Translations under genes and position numbers: made by a program
Notes under the pieces: generated by a model
The model's input: the letters and a program-made list of their open reading frames with translations, nothing else
The model's database searches: none
What the model was told of the DNA's origin: nothing
Shown here: positions 15,730 to 24,307 of the stretch, piece by piece
Numbering within the stretch: position 1 is the stretch's first letter
Layout of the letters: each line of letters opens with the position of its first letter
Source: Neptuniibacter sp048548695
GTDB taxonomy: Bacteria; Pseudomonadota; Gammaproteobacteria; Pseudomonadales; Balneatricaceae
Assembly (NCBI RefSeq): GCF_048548695.1
Contig: NZ_JBLYIF010000006.1
Length of the DNA stretch: 64,000 bases
Reading direction: 5' to 3' (one strand)

Positions 15730-17948
15730 CGCTGATCCCGGTTAATACAACACTGGTTATCGGCCTGGGGCTGATTGGTGGCTCATTAGCGAAAGCCTTA
15801 CGGGCGAATCGTCGCTTTGGGCAGGTGTTGGGTTACGATCGAGACCCGGCAGAAACCGAACAGGGTCTGCTCAGCGGAGTAATAGATCAGGCTGTTTCTG
15901 CAGAGGGCTTGGCGTCTGCAGTTGAGCAGGCTGACTTGGTCGTATTAGCGGTGCCAGTGAAAGTAATGGAAACGGTGCTGGCACATATTGCCCCGTTTCT
16001 CTCTAAGCAGACATTGGTGACTGACGTAGGCAGTACCAAAAAAAATGTCGTAGAAGCGGCAATGCGTGTATTTGGCCAAATCCCAGAGGGCTTTGTGCCC
16101 GGTCATCCTATTGCAGGATCTGAAAAAAGTGGTGTGGCTGCCGCTGATGCTGATCTATTCAAAGCGCACAAGGTGATTCTGACGCCTTTGGCACAATCGT
16201 CCGAGGCGGCGGTAGCAACCCTGACTGCGTTATGGCGCTCCACCGGCGCAGAAGTCTTACTGATGGATGTGGCGCGTCATGATGAGGTGCTGGCGGCGAC
16301 CAGTCACCTGCCGCACATTTTGGCGTTTTCTCTGGTCGATACTTTAGCCAGAGAGCAAGATAATACTGATATTTTTCGTTACGCTGCCGGCGGTTTCCGG
16401 GACTTTACCCGAATCGCTGGTAGTGATCCGACCATGTGGCATGACATCTGTCTGGCAAACAAACAGGCATTGCTGGGGCAGCTGGATCACTTCAGTGCCG
16501 GGCTGGCTCAATTGCGAACCGCCATAGAGCAGGGTGATGGGCAGACCATGCTGGGTATCTTTACCCGGGCTCAGGCCGCGCGGGAACATTTCTCAAGAAT
16601 TCTTTCTGGTACAGCATATTCACAAAATATGAACAATTTAAGCGTAATCTTTCGTACGCAGCCGGGTGGCAGCGTAACAGGTAGCATTCGGGTACCGGGT
16701 GATAAATCAATTTCTCACCGCTCAATTATGTTGGGCTCGCTGGCGAACGGCGTGACTGAGGTGGCAGGTTTTCTGGAAGGTGAAGACAGCTTGGCTACCC
16801 TGCAGGCATTTCGCGACATGGGGGTGGTTATTGAAGGGCCGGATGAAGGTCGGGTAACCATCTATGGCGTGGGCATGCATGGGCTGAAGCAGCCGCCGGG
16901 TCCACTGTATTTGGGTAACTCGGGTACCTCTATGCGGTTGCTGTCAGGTTTGCTGGCGGCTCAGGCGTTTGATACTGAACTCACGGGTGATGAGTCATTG
17001 AGCAAGCGCCCCATGGGTCGTGTTGCTGACCCATTGCGGCTGATGGGTGCTCAGATAGAAACGGCCGAACAGGGCCGTCCGCCGTTAAGAATCAAGGGCG
17101 GTCAGCCACTGAAAGGCATTCATTACGATATGCCGATGGCGAGTGCGCAGGTGAAGTCCTGCCTGTTGCTGGCAGGCCTTTATGCTGAGGGTGAAACGGC
17201 GGTGACCGAACCCGCGCCGACCCGCGATCATACTGAGCGTATGTTAAAAGGTTTTGGTTATGAGGTGGTTCAGGACGCTGCCAAAGCTTCTCTCAGTGCT
17301 GGTGGGCAATTGCAGGCATGTTATATCGATGTGCCTTCGGATATCTCATCAGCTACGTTCTTTATGGTGGCTGCGGCGATTGCCCCAGGTTCTGACCTGA
17401 CACTTGAGCATGTTGGCATTAACCCGACGCGTATCGGGGTGATCAACATCTTGCGCTTGATGGGGGCTGATATCAGCCTGAACAATGAGCAAGAAGTGGG
17501 TGGTGAACCGGTGGCGGATATTCGTGTGCGTTACGCGCCGCTAAAAGGCATTCATGTGCCGGAAGATCAGGTGCCATTGGCGATTGATGAGTTTCCTGCC
17601 CTGTTTGTGGCCGCTGCCTGCGCTGAGGGTGAGACCGTGGTCACGGGTGCTGAAGAACTGCGGGTTAAAGAAAGTGACCGGATTCAGGTCATGGTAGATG
17701 GACTGAAAGCGTTGGGTGTCGATATTGAGGGCACTCCGGATGGTGCCATTATCAAAGGTGGCCCTCTGCAGGGTGGCGAGGTGGAAAGCCATGGCGATCA
17801 CCGTATTGCGATGTCGTTTTGTGTTGCCGCGCTGCGGGCTCAGGGTGAAATTAAGATTAATGACTGCGCCAATGTTGCCACATCCTTCCCTGGATTTGTT
17901 GAACTGGCTCAGCATGCCGGAATGAAGGTTAGTAAGGAGGAAGGCTGA
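15726..17948 (+). CDS. tyrA-aroA: Fused prephenate dehydrogenase / 3-phosphoshikimate 1-carboxyvinyltransferase
   Basis: 740 residues in one unbroken frame. Residues 1-300 are TyrA (NAD motif VIGLGLIGGSLAKAL, GSTKKNV, GHPIAGSEKSGV). From about residue 302 (an internal Met at 16629) the chain is EPSP synthase: PGDKSISHRSIMLGSLA, GNSGTSMRLLSGLLA, SAQVKSCLLLAGL, and KESDRI; it looks like the glyphosate-tolerant class II type (RPMGRVADPL). One part makes 4-hydroxyphenylpyruvate, the other is the sixth shikimate step. The same fusion is known in Pseudomonas and Acinetobacter relatives. The ATG at 15726 overlaps the hisC stop. The cmk start overlaps its stop (TGATG). Confidence 0.96.
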   Translation: MTLIPVNTTLVIGLGLIGGSLAKALRANRRFGQVLGYDRDPAETEQGLLSGVIDQAVSAEGLASAVEQADLVVLAVPVKVMETVLAHIAPFLSKQTLVTDVGSTKKNVVEAAMRVFGQIPEGFVPGHPIAGSEKSGVAAADADLFKAHKVILTPLAQSSEAAVATLTALWRSTGAEVLLMDVARHDEVLAATSHLPHILAFSLVDTLAREQDNTDIFRYAAGGFRDFTRIAGSDPTMWHDICLANKQALLGQLDHFSAGLAQLRTAIEQGDGQTMLGIFTRAQAAREHFSRILSGTAYSQNMNNLSVIFRTQPGGSVTGSIRVPGDKSISHRSIMLGSLANGVTEVAGFLEGEDSLATLQAFRDMGVVIEGPDEGRVTIYGVGMHGLKQPPGPLYLGNSGTSMRLLSGLLAAQAFDTELTGDESLSKRPMGRVADPLRLMGAQIETAEQGRPPLRIKGGQPLKGIHYDMPMASAQVKSCLLLAGLYAEGETAVTEPAPTRDHTERMLKGFGYEVVQDAAKASLSAGGQLQACYIDVPSDISSATFFMVAAAIAPGSDLTLEHVGINPTRIGVINILRLMGADISLNNEQEVGGEPVADIRVRYAPLKGIHVPEDQVPLAIDEFPALFVAAACAEGETVVTGAEELRVKESDRIQVMVDGLKALGVDIEGTPDGAIIKGGPLQGGEVESHGDHRIAMSFCVAALRAQGEIKINDCANVATSFPGFVELAQHAGMKVSKEEG

Positions 17949-18634
17949 TGTCTTCACAACAGGTGCCGGTGATTACTGTCGATGGGCCCAGTGGCTCGGG
18001 CAAAGGTACAATTTGCCAATTGCTGGCACGTGAACTGGGCTGGCATTTGCTGGACAGTGGTGCTCTCTATCGGTTGGTTGCTCTAGCTGCTCATCATCAT
18101 GGTGTGGCGTTAAGTAATCATGAGGATCTAGTGGTGTTGGCTGCGCACCTAGATGTTCAATTCCTGGCTCAGAGCGATGCGCCGGGCGGTGTGATTTTGG
18201 AAGGTGAAGAAGTCACCGATGCGATCCGTACGGAAGATGTCGGTAAAGCGGCTTCTATTGTGGCGGCGATACCAGCTGTACGTGATGCTTTACTGTCTCG
18301 GCAACGGGCTTTTGCTGATACCCCCGGACTAATTGCGGATGGCCGAGATATGGGGACAGTGGTTTTTCCCACTGCAGAGGTCAAGATCTATCTTGATGCC
18401 AGTGCTGAAGAACGCGCGCAGCGCCGCTATAAGCAGTTGATAAGCAAGGGGGTGGGTGCTAGTCTTCAAGCTATATTGGAGGACATTAAGGCACGAGATG
18501 ACCGGGATATGAACCGTGCTGTTGCCCCCCTTAAGCCCGCGGCAGATGCAGTCATCCTAGATACGACCCGGATGTCAATCGAAGAGGTTCTAGCCGCTGT
18601 GATGGATACAGCGAGGCACAAAGGGCTTCGCTGA
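17948..18634 (+). CDS. cmk: Cytidylate kinase
   Basis: 228 residues. P-loop ITVDGPSGSGKGTICQLLA at the N-terminus, LDSGALYRLVAL, DGRDMGTVVFP, and the LID/C-terminal DRDMNRAVAPLKPA. It phosphorylates CMP and dCMP. AAGGAGG lies seven bases before the ATG, inside the end of aroA, so the genes are coupled. rpsA follows after 31 bp, the usual cmk-rpsA pair. Confidence 0.96.
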   Translation: MSSQQVPVITVDGPSGSGKGTICQLLARELGWHLLDSGALYRLVALAAHHHGVALSNHEDLVVLAAHLDVQFLAQSDAPGGVILEGEEVTDAIRTEDVGKAASIVAAIPAVRDALLSRQRAFADTPGLIADGRDMGTVVFPTAEVKIYLDASAEERAQRRYKQLISKGVGASLQAILEDIKARDDRDMNRAVAPLKPAADAVILDTTRMSIEEVLAAVMDTARHKGLR

Positions 18635-18665
18635 AACGCCTCAACTTTTGCGGGATTGAGCTGTC

Positions 18666-20348
18666 ATGAGCGAAAGCTTTGCTGATTTGTTTGAAGAAAG
18701 TCTTCAACAGCTGGATATGGCACCAGGTGCTATTGTTACGGGTACGGTCGTCGCTATTGATGGTGATTTTGTAACGGTACATGCTGGACTCAAATCTGAA
18801 GGATTTATCCCACGCAGTCAGTTTTTCGATGACCAGGGCAAGCTCAGCGTCGCTATAGGCGACGAGGTGAAAGTCGCGCTGGAGTCGGTCGAAGATGGTT
18901 TTGGGGCCACTCAGTTATCTCGCGAAAAAGCCAAACGTGCCGAAGCTTGGCAGGAACTTGAGCAGGCATACGAGAAAGATCAGGTAGTTGAAGGCCAAAT
19001 AACCGGTCGTGTGCGCGGCGGTTTCACTGTGAACGTCAATTCTATTAATGCTTTTTTGCCAGGCTCCCTGGTTGACATTCGACCCTTGCACGACACTTCG
19101 CATCTTGAGCAGCAAACGCTGGAATTTAAACTGGTTAAACTGGATAGCCGCCGCAATAACATCGTGGTGTCTCGTCGCGCGGTGCTGGAAGCCGCCTACA
19201 GTGAGGAACGTGCTAAGCTGCTTGCTAATCTTGAAGAGGGTGTGGTGGTAAAAGGTTTGGTGAAAAACCTTACCGATTATGGCGCGTTTATTGATTTGGG
19301 CGGGGTTGATGGTCTGTTGCACATTACCGATATTGCCTGGAAACGCGTCAAGCATCCCAGTGAAGTCTTGGCGATTGGTCAAGAGGTTGATGTTAAAGTG
19401 CTGCGCTTCGATAAAGAGCGCAACCGGGTATCCCTTGGCCTTAAACAGTTATCCGAGGATCCGTGGGATACACTGATCAAAAATTATCATGTCGGTGGCC
19501 GGGCGAAAGCGCGTGTTACCAACCTGACGGATTATGGATGTTTTGCGGAAATAGAAAATGGCATTGAAGGTTTGATTCATGTGTCAGAAATGGATTGGAC
19601 TAACCGCAATATTCATCCCTCCAAGGTGGTTCAGGTAGGGCAGGAAATTGAGGTAATGTTACTGGATATTGATCAGGAACGTCGCCGCATATCTCTGGGC
19701 ATAAAGCAATGTCTGCCAAATCCGTGGGAAGCTTTTTCCAGTAGCTATAAACAGGGTGATCAAATCACCGGTATGGTGAAATCGATAACTGATTTTGGTG
19801 TGTTTATCGGCTTGGATCATAATATTGATGGCCTGATTCATATGTCTGACTTGTCTTGGGAAGATAGTGGGGAAGAGGCCGTTAAGCAGTATAAGAAAGG
19901 CGATGAATTGACTGCAGTTATTCTGTCGATTGATACCGAACGGGAGCGGGTTGCGCTGGGATTGAAACAGCTTGATCAGGACCCATTTGCCGCCTATACC
20001 GCCGTCAATCAGAAAGGCGCTGTGGTGACAGGGAACATTACATCTGTTACTGATAAAACGCTGCAAGTCGCCTTAGCTGAGGGGGTTGAGGGTACCTTGC
20101 GGATTGGCGAAGCGGCCCGTGAACACACGGATACGTTACATAGCCTGTTCCATGAGGGCGAGGTGCTGGAAAGTAAAATCATCAATGTGGATCGGCGTAA
20201 CCGTCAAATCCTGTTATCGGTGAAACAGCTTGATATGCTGCGGGAAAAACAAGCAATGCAGCAGATTAGCCAGAATGCGCCGGAGGCGGATGGTCCTACA
20301 ACCATTGGTGATCTGATTAAAGAGCAGTTAAAAAAAGGTGAATCCTGA
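18666..20348 (+). CDS. rpsA: 30S ribosomal protein S1
   Basis: 560 residues (E. coli 557). Six S1 OB-fold repeats at about residues 20-87, 105-171, 192-260, 277-347, 364-434 and 451-520; the third to fifth are clearest (LTDYGAFIDLGGVDGLLHI, LTDYGCFAEIENGIEGLIHV, ITDFGVFIGLDHNIDGLIHM). S1 delivers mRNA to the 30S subunit and unfolds leaders. The N-terminal repeats bind the ribosome. The gene has no strong Shine-Dalgarno sequence, as usual for rpsA. Confidence 0.98.
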   Translation: MSESFADLFEESLQQLDMAPGAIVTGTVVAIDGDFVTVHAGLKSEGFIPRSQFFDDQGKLSVAIGDEVKVALESVEDGFGATQLSREKAKRAEAWQELEQAYEKDQVVEGQITGRVRGGFTVNVNSINAFLPGSLVDIRPLHDTSHLEQQTLEFKLVKLDSRRNNIVVSRRAVLEAAYSEERAKLLANLEEGVVVKGLVKNLTDYGAFIDLGGVDGLLHITDIAWKRVKHPSEVLAIGQEVDVKVLRFDKERNRVSLGLKQLSEDPWDTLIKNYHVGGRAKARVTNLTDYGCFAEIENGIEGLIHVSEMDWTNRNIHPSKVVQVGQEIEVMLLDIDQERRRISLGIKQCLPNPWEAFSSSYKQGDQITGMVKSITDFGVFIGLDHNIDGLIHMSDLSWEDSGEEAVKQYKKGDELTAVILSIDTERERVALGLKQLDQDPFAAYTAVNQKGAVVTGNITSVTDKTLQVALAEGVEGTLRIGEAAREHTDTLHSLFHEGEVLESKIINVDRRNRQILLSVKQLDMLREKQAMQQISQNAPEADGPTTIGDLIKEQLKKGES

Positions 20349-20398
20349 CGGATTGCTTTACGTTTATTGGCCGGCTGGCGAATTTGAGGGGACGCGCA

Positions 20399-20689
20399 AT
20401 GACAAAATCTGAGTTGATCGAGGTACTGGTTGATCGTCATAACCAGCTTTCGGTTAAAGATATTGAATTGGCTGTAAAGACCATGCTCGATCATATGACC
20501 GAATCCCTTTCTCAGGGTGACAGAATTGAGATTCGGGGATTTGGTAGTTTTTCTCTGCATTATCGGGCACCGCGTGTAGGGCGTAACCCAAAAACCGGAG
20601 AATCCGTTTCGCTTGATTCTAAATATGTTCCCCACTTTAAACCGGGCAAGGAACTGCGCGAGCAGGTAAATGATTCTATTGCCTCTTGA
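20399..20689 (+). CDS. ihfB: Integration host factor subunit beta
   Basis: 96 residues. MTKSELIEVLVDRHNQLS, IEIRGFGSFSLHYR and RAPRVGRNPKTGESV are the IHF-beta hallmarks; the Pro in the GRNPKTG arm inserts into DNA. With IHF-alpha it bends DNA at specific sites. The ATG at 20399 follows GAGGGGA by six bases; an upstream in-frame ATG five codons earlier is less likely. Conserved place after rpsA. Confidence 0.96.
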   Translation: MTKSELIEVLVDRHNQLSVKDIELAVKTMLDHMTESLSQGDRIEIRGFGSFSLHYRAPRVGRNPKTGESVSLDSKYVPHFKPGKELREQVNDSIAS

Positions 20690-20716
20690 TTATTATCACT
20701 TTCGAGGTGATTTTTT

Positions 20717-21022
20717 GTGCGTTGGTTAAAAACTCTGTTAGTGGTACTGCTTGGTTTGTGTGTGGTGTTAGCGGGCATTTTGTTTACCGTTAATAACACT
20801 GAGCGAGTGGTAGTTGATCTGCTGTTCTTCCAATTGCCTGAAGCAAGCCTGTCGCTTTGGTTGATTGCGTCCTTTGTGGTCGGTGGTTTTTTGGGGGCTA
20901 TTCTCAGTGGCCTGACCATTATCGCCTTGCGTACCCGTCTTGGTTCAGTTCGCCGCCGCTTGAATCATACCCAGCAGGAACTTGATCAGCTTCGGGTTTC
21001 TGCCCTGAAAGATGCCGTCTGA
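20717..21022 (+). CDS. lapA: LapA-domain inner-membrane protein (LPS assembly protein A)
   Basis: 101 residues with two transmembrane helices (about 4-22 and 43-65) and a short basic/coiled tail (RRRLNHTQQELDQLR), the DUF1049/LapA pattern, including FTVNNTERVVVDLLFF between the helices. The start is GTG with CGAGGTGA before it. In E. coli LapA works with LapB in the control of LpxC and so of lipopolysaccharide level. It overlaps lapB by 11 bp. Confidence 0.92.
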   Translation: MRWLKTLLVVLLGLCVVLAGILFTVNNTERVVVDLLFFQLPEASLSLWLIASFVVGGFLGAILSGLTIIALRTRLGSVRRRLNHTQQELDQLRVSALKDAV

Positions 21023-22205
21023 GGTGGCTGAATACCTCTTTATTGTCCCACTGTTTGTTGCCATCGCCATAGGCTGGTGGTTGGGAAAAAAACAGCAGGG
21101 ATGGTCTGTTAAACGCCGCCCGGCACATACTCTGAGCGCAGAGTATTTCAATGGCCTCGACTATCTGCTAAACGAAAATGTTGATCAGGCCATTGAAAGC
21201 TTCATCCGTGCGTTGGAAATCAATTCCGACACTATCCCGGCTCATCTGGCCTTGGCGAAACTGTTCCGCCGTAAGGGTGATGTCGAGCGTGCGATCCAGA
21301 TTCACCAGAACCTGTTAGCCCGGCCTGACCTGAATCGAACTGATTTCATGCGGGTGCAGATGGCGCTATCCCGTGACTATTACGCGGTGGGTTTGCTGGA
21401 CCGGGCTGAAAATCTGTTGCAGGAAATCATCAAGGCACAAACAACCAAATCTACACGCCATAATGCATTATCACTGCTTATTCGCTTGTATGAGAAAGAG
21501 AGCGAGTGGCAGGAGGCGTTGGAAACGGCTGAAAAGCTGTCAGTGGACGAGCGTCGAAAGCTGGCTAATGAGTTGGCGCATTATTGCTGTGAACTGGCGG
21601 AACAGGCGCTGCAGCGTAAACAGTATCAGCAAGCAACTCAGTATCTGAAAAAAGCCGATGCCTTTGATGGTGCCAAGGTGCGAATGGGATTGATGAATGC
21701 ACGTATTGCCATGTCCATGGGGCAGTGGAAACAAGCGATACGCCACCTTAAACAGATTCCGCAATACGATAAGCTGTTTGTTTCTGAGGTGATCCCTCTG
21801 TTGCGTCAGTGTTATACCGAGCAGGGACAGTTGGCGGAATATGTGAACTACCTCAAAGTTTTGTTGGGGCAGGCACCATCAACAACGGTGATGGTTGAGC
21901 TGGCAGAGATGATCCATCAGGAACAAGGCTCTTATGCTGCAGGAGCTTTCATCACGGAAGAACTGAAGCGCCGTCCTTCAATAAAAGGGTTTAACCGTCT
22001 GATTGATCTTCATATAGAATATGGCTCCGAAAGTGCCCAAGACAGTTTGCAGGTATTACGTAGCCTGACAGGTCAGTTGGAAGCATCCAAGCCGGTGTAT
22101 CGCTGTAATAGTTGCGGTTTTTCTGGCCGGACGCTGTTGTGGCACTGCCCAAGCTGTAAGCAATGGGGTACGACTAAGCCGATCCAGGGTCTGGAAGGCG
22201 AATAA
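21012..22205 (+). CDS. lapB: Lipopolysaccharide assembly protein B (YciM), TPR regulator of LpxC
   Basis: 397 residues (E. coli 389). An N-terminal membrane anchor (about residues 7-23) is followed by nine or so TPR units and a C-terminal rubredoxin-like knuckle with CNSCG and CPSC. LapB binds FtsH and promotes LpxC turnover, setting LPS synthesis. The ATG lies inside the end of lapA, so translation is coupled. pyrF follows at 19 bp, as in enterobacteria. Confidence 0.95.
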   Translation: MPSEVAEYLFIVPLFVAIAIGWWLGKKQQGWSVKRRPAHTLSAEYFNGLDYLLNENVDQAIESFIRALEINSDTIPAHLALAKLFRRKGDVERAIQIHQNLLARPDLNRTDFMRVQMALSRDYYAVGLLDRAENLLQEIIKAQTTKSTRHNALSLLIRLYEKESEWQEALETAEKLSVDERRKLANELAHYCCELAEQALQRKQYQQATQYLKKADAFDGAKVRMGLMNARIAMSMGQWKQAIRHLKQIPQYDKLFVSEVIPLLRQCYTEQGQLAEYVNYLKVLLGQAPSTTVMVELAEMIHQEQGSYAAGAFITEELKRRPSIKGFNRLIDLHIEYGSESAQDSLQVLRSLTGQLEASKPVYRCNSCGFSGRTLLWHCPSCKQWGTTKPIQGLEGE

Positions 22206-22224
22206 TTCAGCTCAGAGAACCGAT

Positions 22225-22935
22225 ATGACGCAAGACTCCCGACGCATTATTGTTGCCCTTGATTATTCAACCGCGGCTGACGCACTGTCTATGGCTGCCA
22301 GGCTCGATCCGCAACGTTGTCGGGTTAAAGTAGGTAAAGAGCTGTTTACCCGCTGTGGACCGTCTATTGTGGAAGCCCTGCAGGCGCGTGGCTTTGATGT
22401 ATTTCTTGATCTGAAATTTCACGATATTCCAAATACCACGGCAAAGGCGGTAAGGGCAGCGGCTGAACTGGGTGTATGGATGGTGAATGTCCATGCCTGC
22501 GGTGGTCGTCGTATGATGGAAATGGCAGCTAATGAATTGGCTCAGGTAGCTGCGGCCAATACACTGTTGATTGGAGTGACTGTGCTGACCAGCATGGAAC
22601 GGTCTGATCTGGCAGATATAGGCCTGGACATTGATCCGCTCGAGCAGGTGTTGCGTCTGGCGCAGCTTACAGAGTCTTGTGGACTTGACGGTGTTGTCTG
22701 TTCGGCACAGGAAGTCACGCCTTTAAGGGACGTTCTCTCTGCTGATTTTAAACTGGTTACGCCCGGGATTCGGCCTGCGTTTGCCGCTGTCGGTGATCAA
22801 AAGCGAATCATGACGCCCGCTGAGGCGGTGCGTAAGGGCAGTGATTACCTGGTTATAGGCCGTCCAATTACCCAAGCAGATTCACCGGATGAGGCTTTGC
22901 AGTCAATCGGTGAGGAACTGAATGATTTGATTTAA
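22225..22935 (+). CDS. pyrF: Orotidine 5'-phosphate decarboxylase
   Basis: 236 residues. VALDYSTAADAL at the N-terminus, the catalytic DLKFHDIPNT (Lys and Asp pair), GVTVLTSM, and VTPGIRP near the end identify it. It makes UMP, the last pyrimidine step. Probably cotranscribed with lapAB. Confidence 0.97.
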   Translation: MTQDSRRIIVALDYSTAADALSMAARLDPQRCRVKVGKELFTRCGPSIVEALQARGFDVFLDLKFHDIPNTTAKAVRAAAELGVWMVNVHACGGRRMMEMAANELAQVAAANTLLIGVTVLTSMERSDLADIGLDIDPLEQVLRLAQLTESCGLDGVVCSAQEVTPLRDVLSADFKLVTPGIRPAFAAVGDQKRIMTPAEAVRKGSDYLVIGRPITQADSPDEALQSIGEELNDLI

Positions 22936-22961
22936 ATCTGACTTCGGTCTATACCAAGAAG

Positions 22962-22982
22962 CACTGTCATGGATCGACAGTG
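22962..22982. repeat. Inverted repeat CACTGTC-N7-GACAGTG upstream of the ComEA-like gene
   Basis: Perfect 7-bp arms with a 7-base centre, 27 bp after pyrF and 23 bp before the comEA-like ATG. It could be a hairpin separating the two genes (no T run, so not a standard terminator) or a repressor site. Confidence 0.5.
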
Positions 22983-23004
22983 TAACTAAACAAGGAGCTA
23001 GATT

Positions 23005-23292
23005 ATGTTCATGCGAACTTTTCGTGCGCTGTTGCTGGTGTTTGTCTGCAGCCTTTCCCTCCCTTCGCTTTCCTTTGCTGAACCCGTAAACCTGAATACA
23101 GCGGATGTCGCAACCTTGGCATCGCTACAGGGTATTGGGCCTGCCAAGGCGAAAGCGATTGTCGCTTACCGTAACCAAAATGGCCCTTTCACGAGTGTGG
23201 AGCAGTTGTTGGAGGTTAAAGGTATTGGCAACGCTACCCTTGAGAAAAACCGAGCGGATCTGCTGGTGCAGTCATCTGGCTCTGTAGAGTAG
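23005..23292 (+). CDS. ComEA-like helix-hairpin-helix protein
   Basis: 95 residues. A signal peptide (about residues 1-26, ending SLSFA) is followed by the ComEA helix-hairpin-helix domain: VNLNTADVATLASLQGIGPAK and LEVKGIGNATLEKNR. Secreted single-domain ComEA proteins bind DNA in the periplasm and help pull DNA in during natural transformation, but many non-competent bacteria carry them. AAGGAG lies seven bases before the ATG. No other competence gene is in the window. Confidence 0.9.
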   Translation: MFMRTFRALLLVFVCSLSLPSLSFAEPVNLNTADVATLASLQGIGPAKAKAIVAYRNQNGPFTSVEQLLEVKGIGNATLEKNRADLLVQSSGSVE

Positions 23293-23304
23293 GTAGTTCG
23301 ACCC

Positions 23305-23339
23305 CGGCGGCGACCGTGTCCCCGCGGAAGCCGCTTTTT
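23305..23339 (+). terminator. Possible terminator of the ComEA-like gene
   Basis: GCGGC pairs with GCCGC across about 20 bases, or GCGG with CCGC over a 3-base loop; TTTTT follows. The stem is short and its exact form is unclear. Confidence 0.5.
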
Positions 23340-24228
23340 AAAGAATAAATGCCAGTATCAACGGAATAATTGCCAGGCTGCCAATGTTGCCTAATAGAAC
23401 AATTGATGCCACCTGTTGGGGTTCCTGATTGTAGCGCTCAGCTAGCATGTAATTGAGCACGGCGGGAGGCAGTGCGCCAAATAACAGCAGATAGCCGAAT
23501 TGAGTGTGATCCAGTTGTAGAAATTGCTGTGCCAGTAAAGCTAATGGAATGCCACTGAGAGGGCATAATAAGGCACCGATGCTGCCGACTCGCCAGTTGG
23601 AAAGATCGACGCTAAGCATCCGAATACCCAGAGCAAATAGCATCAGTGGAATGGCGATTTGCCCCAGCATATCAATACCGGTTTGCATCGCAGCGGGTAG
23701 TGTCAGATCCAGTCCACTCCAGATCAGGCCAATGATAGTTGCTAGGATCATTGGCATTTTCAATAGCGTCATCGGGCGTGTGCGGTGATCCAGAATATAG
23801 ATCCCCACTGTGAAATGCAGCAGGTTTTCTACCAGAAACAGCACTACAGCGGCGGGTAATGCCGCTTCGCCAAACGCGAGTACAATCAGTGGAATGCCCA
23901 GGTTACCGCTGTTGCTGAACATCATCGGTGGCAAAAATGTTTTCGGGTGCACCTTTAGTAGTTTGCAGGTTGGATACAGCAGGATGCCTGAGCCGAGAAC
24001 CACTATCAGCGCACCAATCGCTAAAGATTGATAGCGCACTAAATCAAATGATTCCGCCGATAACACTGAAAAAATCAGCGCCGGAGTGAAAACATCCATG
24101 TTCATTTTGTTAGCAATGGAGATATCGGGTTTGCATTGGCGTGCGTAGATATAACCCAGGGTGACTATAGCCACGAGAGGGAAGACCGTGAGGAAAATTT
24201 TCTCCAGTAATAACGTTGTTGCTTCCAT
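23338..24228 (-). CDS. AEC family (auxin efflux carrier type) transporter
   Basis: 296 residues with about ten hydrophobic helices split into two halves, the bile/arsenite/riboflavin-transporter-like AEC family. The N-half has NMDVFTPALIFSVL and the family-typical SNSGNLGIPL (about residue 105). Known bacterial members export organic acids such as malate or are uncharacterised. It lies 79 bp downstream of the D-lactate dehydrogenase on the same strand and is likely cotranscribed, so a monocarboxylate substrate is a reasonable guess (inference only). Confidence 0.85.
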   Translation of the reverse strand: MEATTLLLEKIFLTVFPLVAIVTLGYIYARQCKPDISIANKMNMDVFTPALIFSVLSAESFDLVRYQSLAIGALIVVLGSGILLYPTCKLLKVHPKTFLPPMMFSNSGNLGIPLIVLAFGEAALPAAVVLFLVENLLHFTVGIYILDHRTRPMTLLKMPMILATIIGLIWSGLDLTLPAAMQTGIDMLGQIAIPLMLFALGIRMLSVDLSNWRVGSIGALLCPLSGIPLALLAQQFLQLDHTQFGYLLLFGALPPAVLNYMLAERYNQEPQQVASIVLLGNIGSLAIIPLILAFIL

Positions 24229-24307
24229 ATCACACCCATTTACTTGGCAACGGTAAATGCCATATATACAGCGGTAGAAGTTTTGTCAGAAACGTGCCCG
24301 CATAGCG

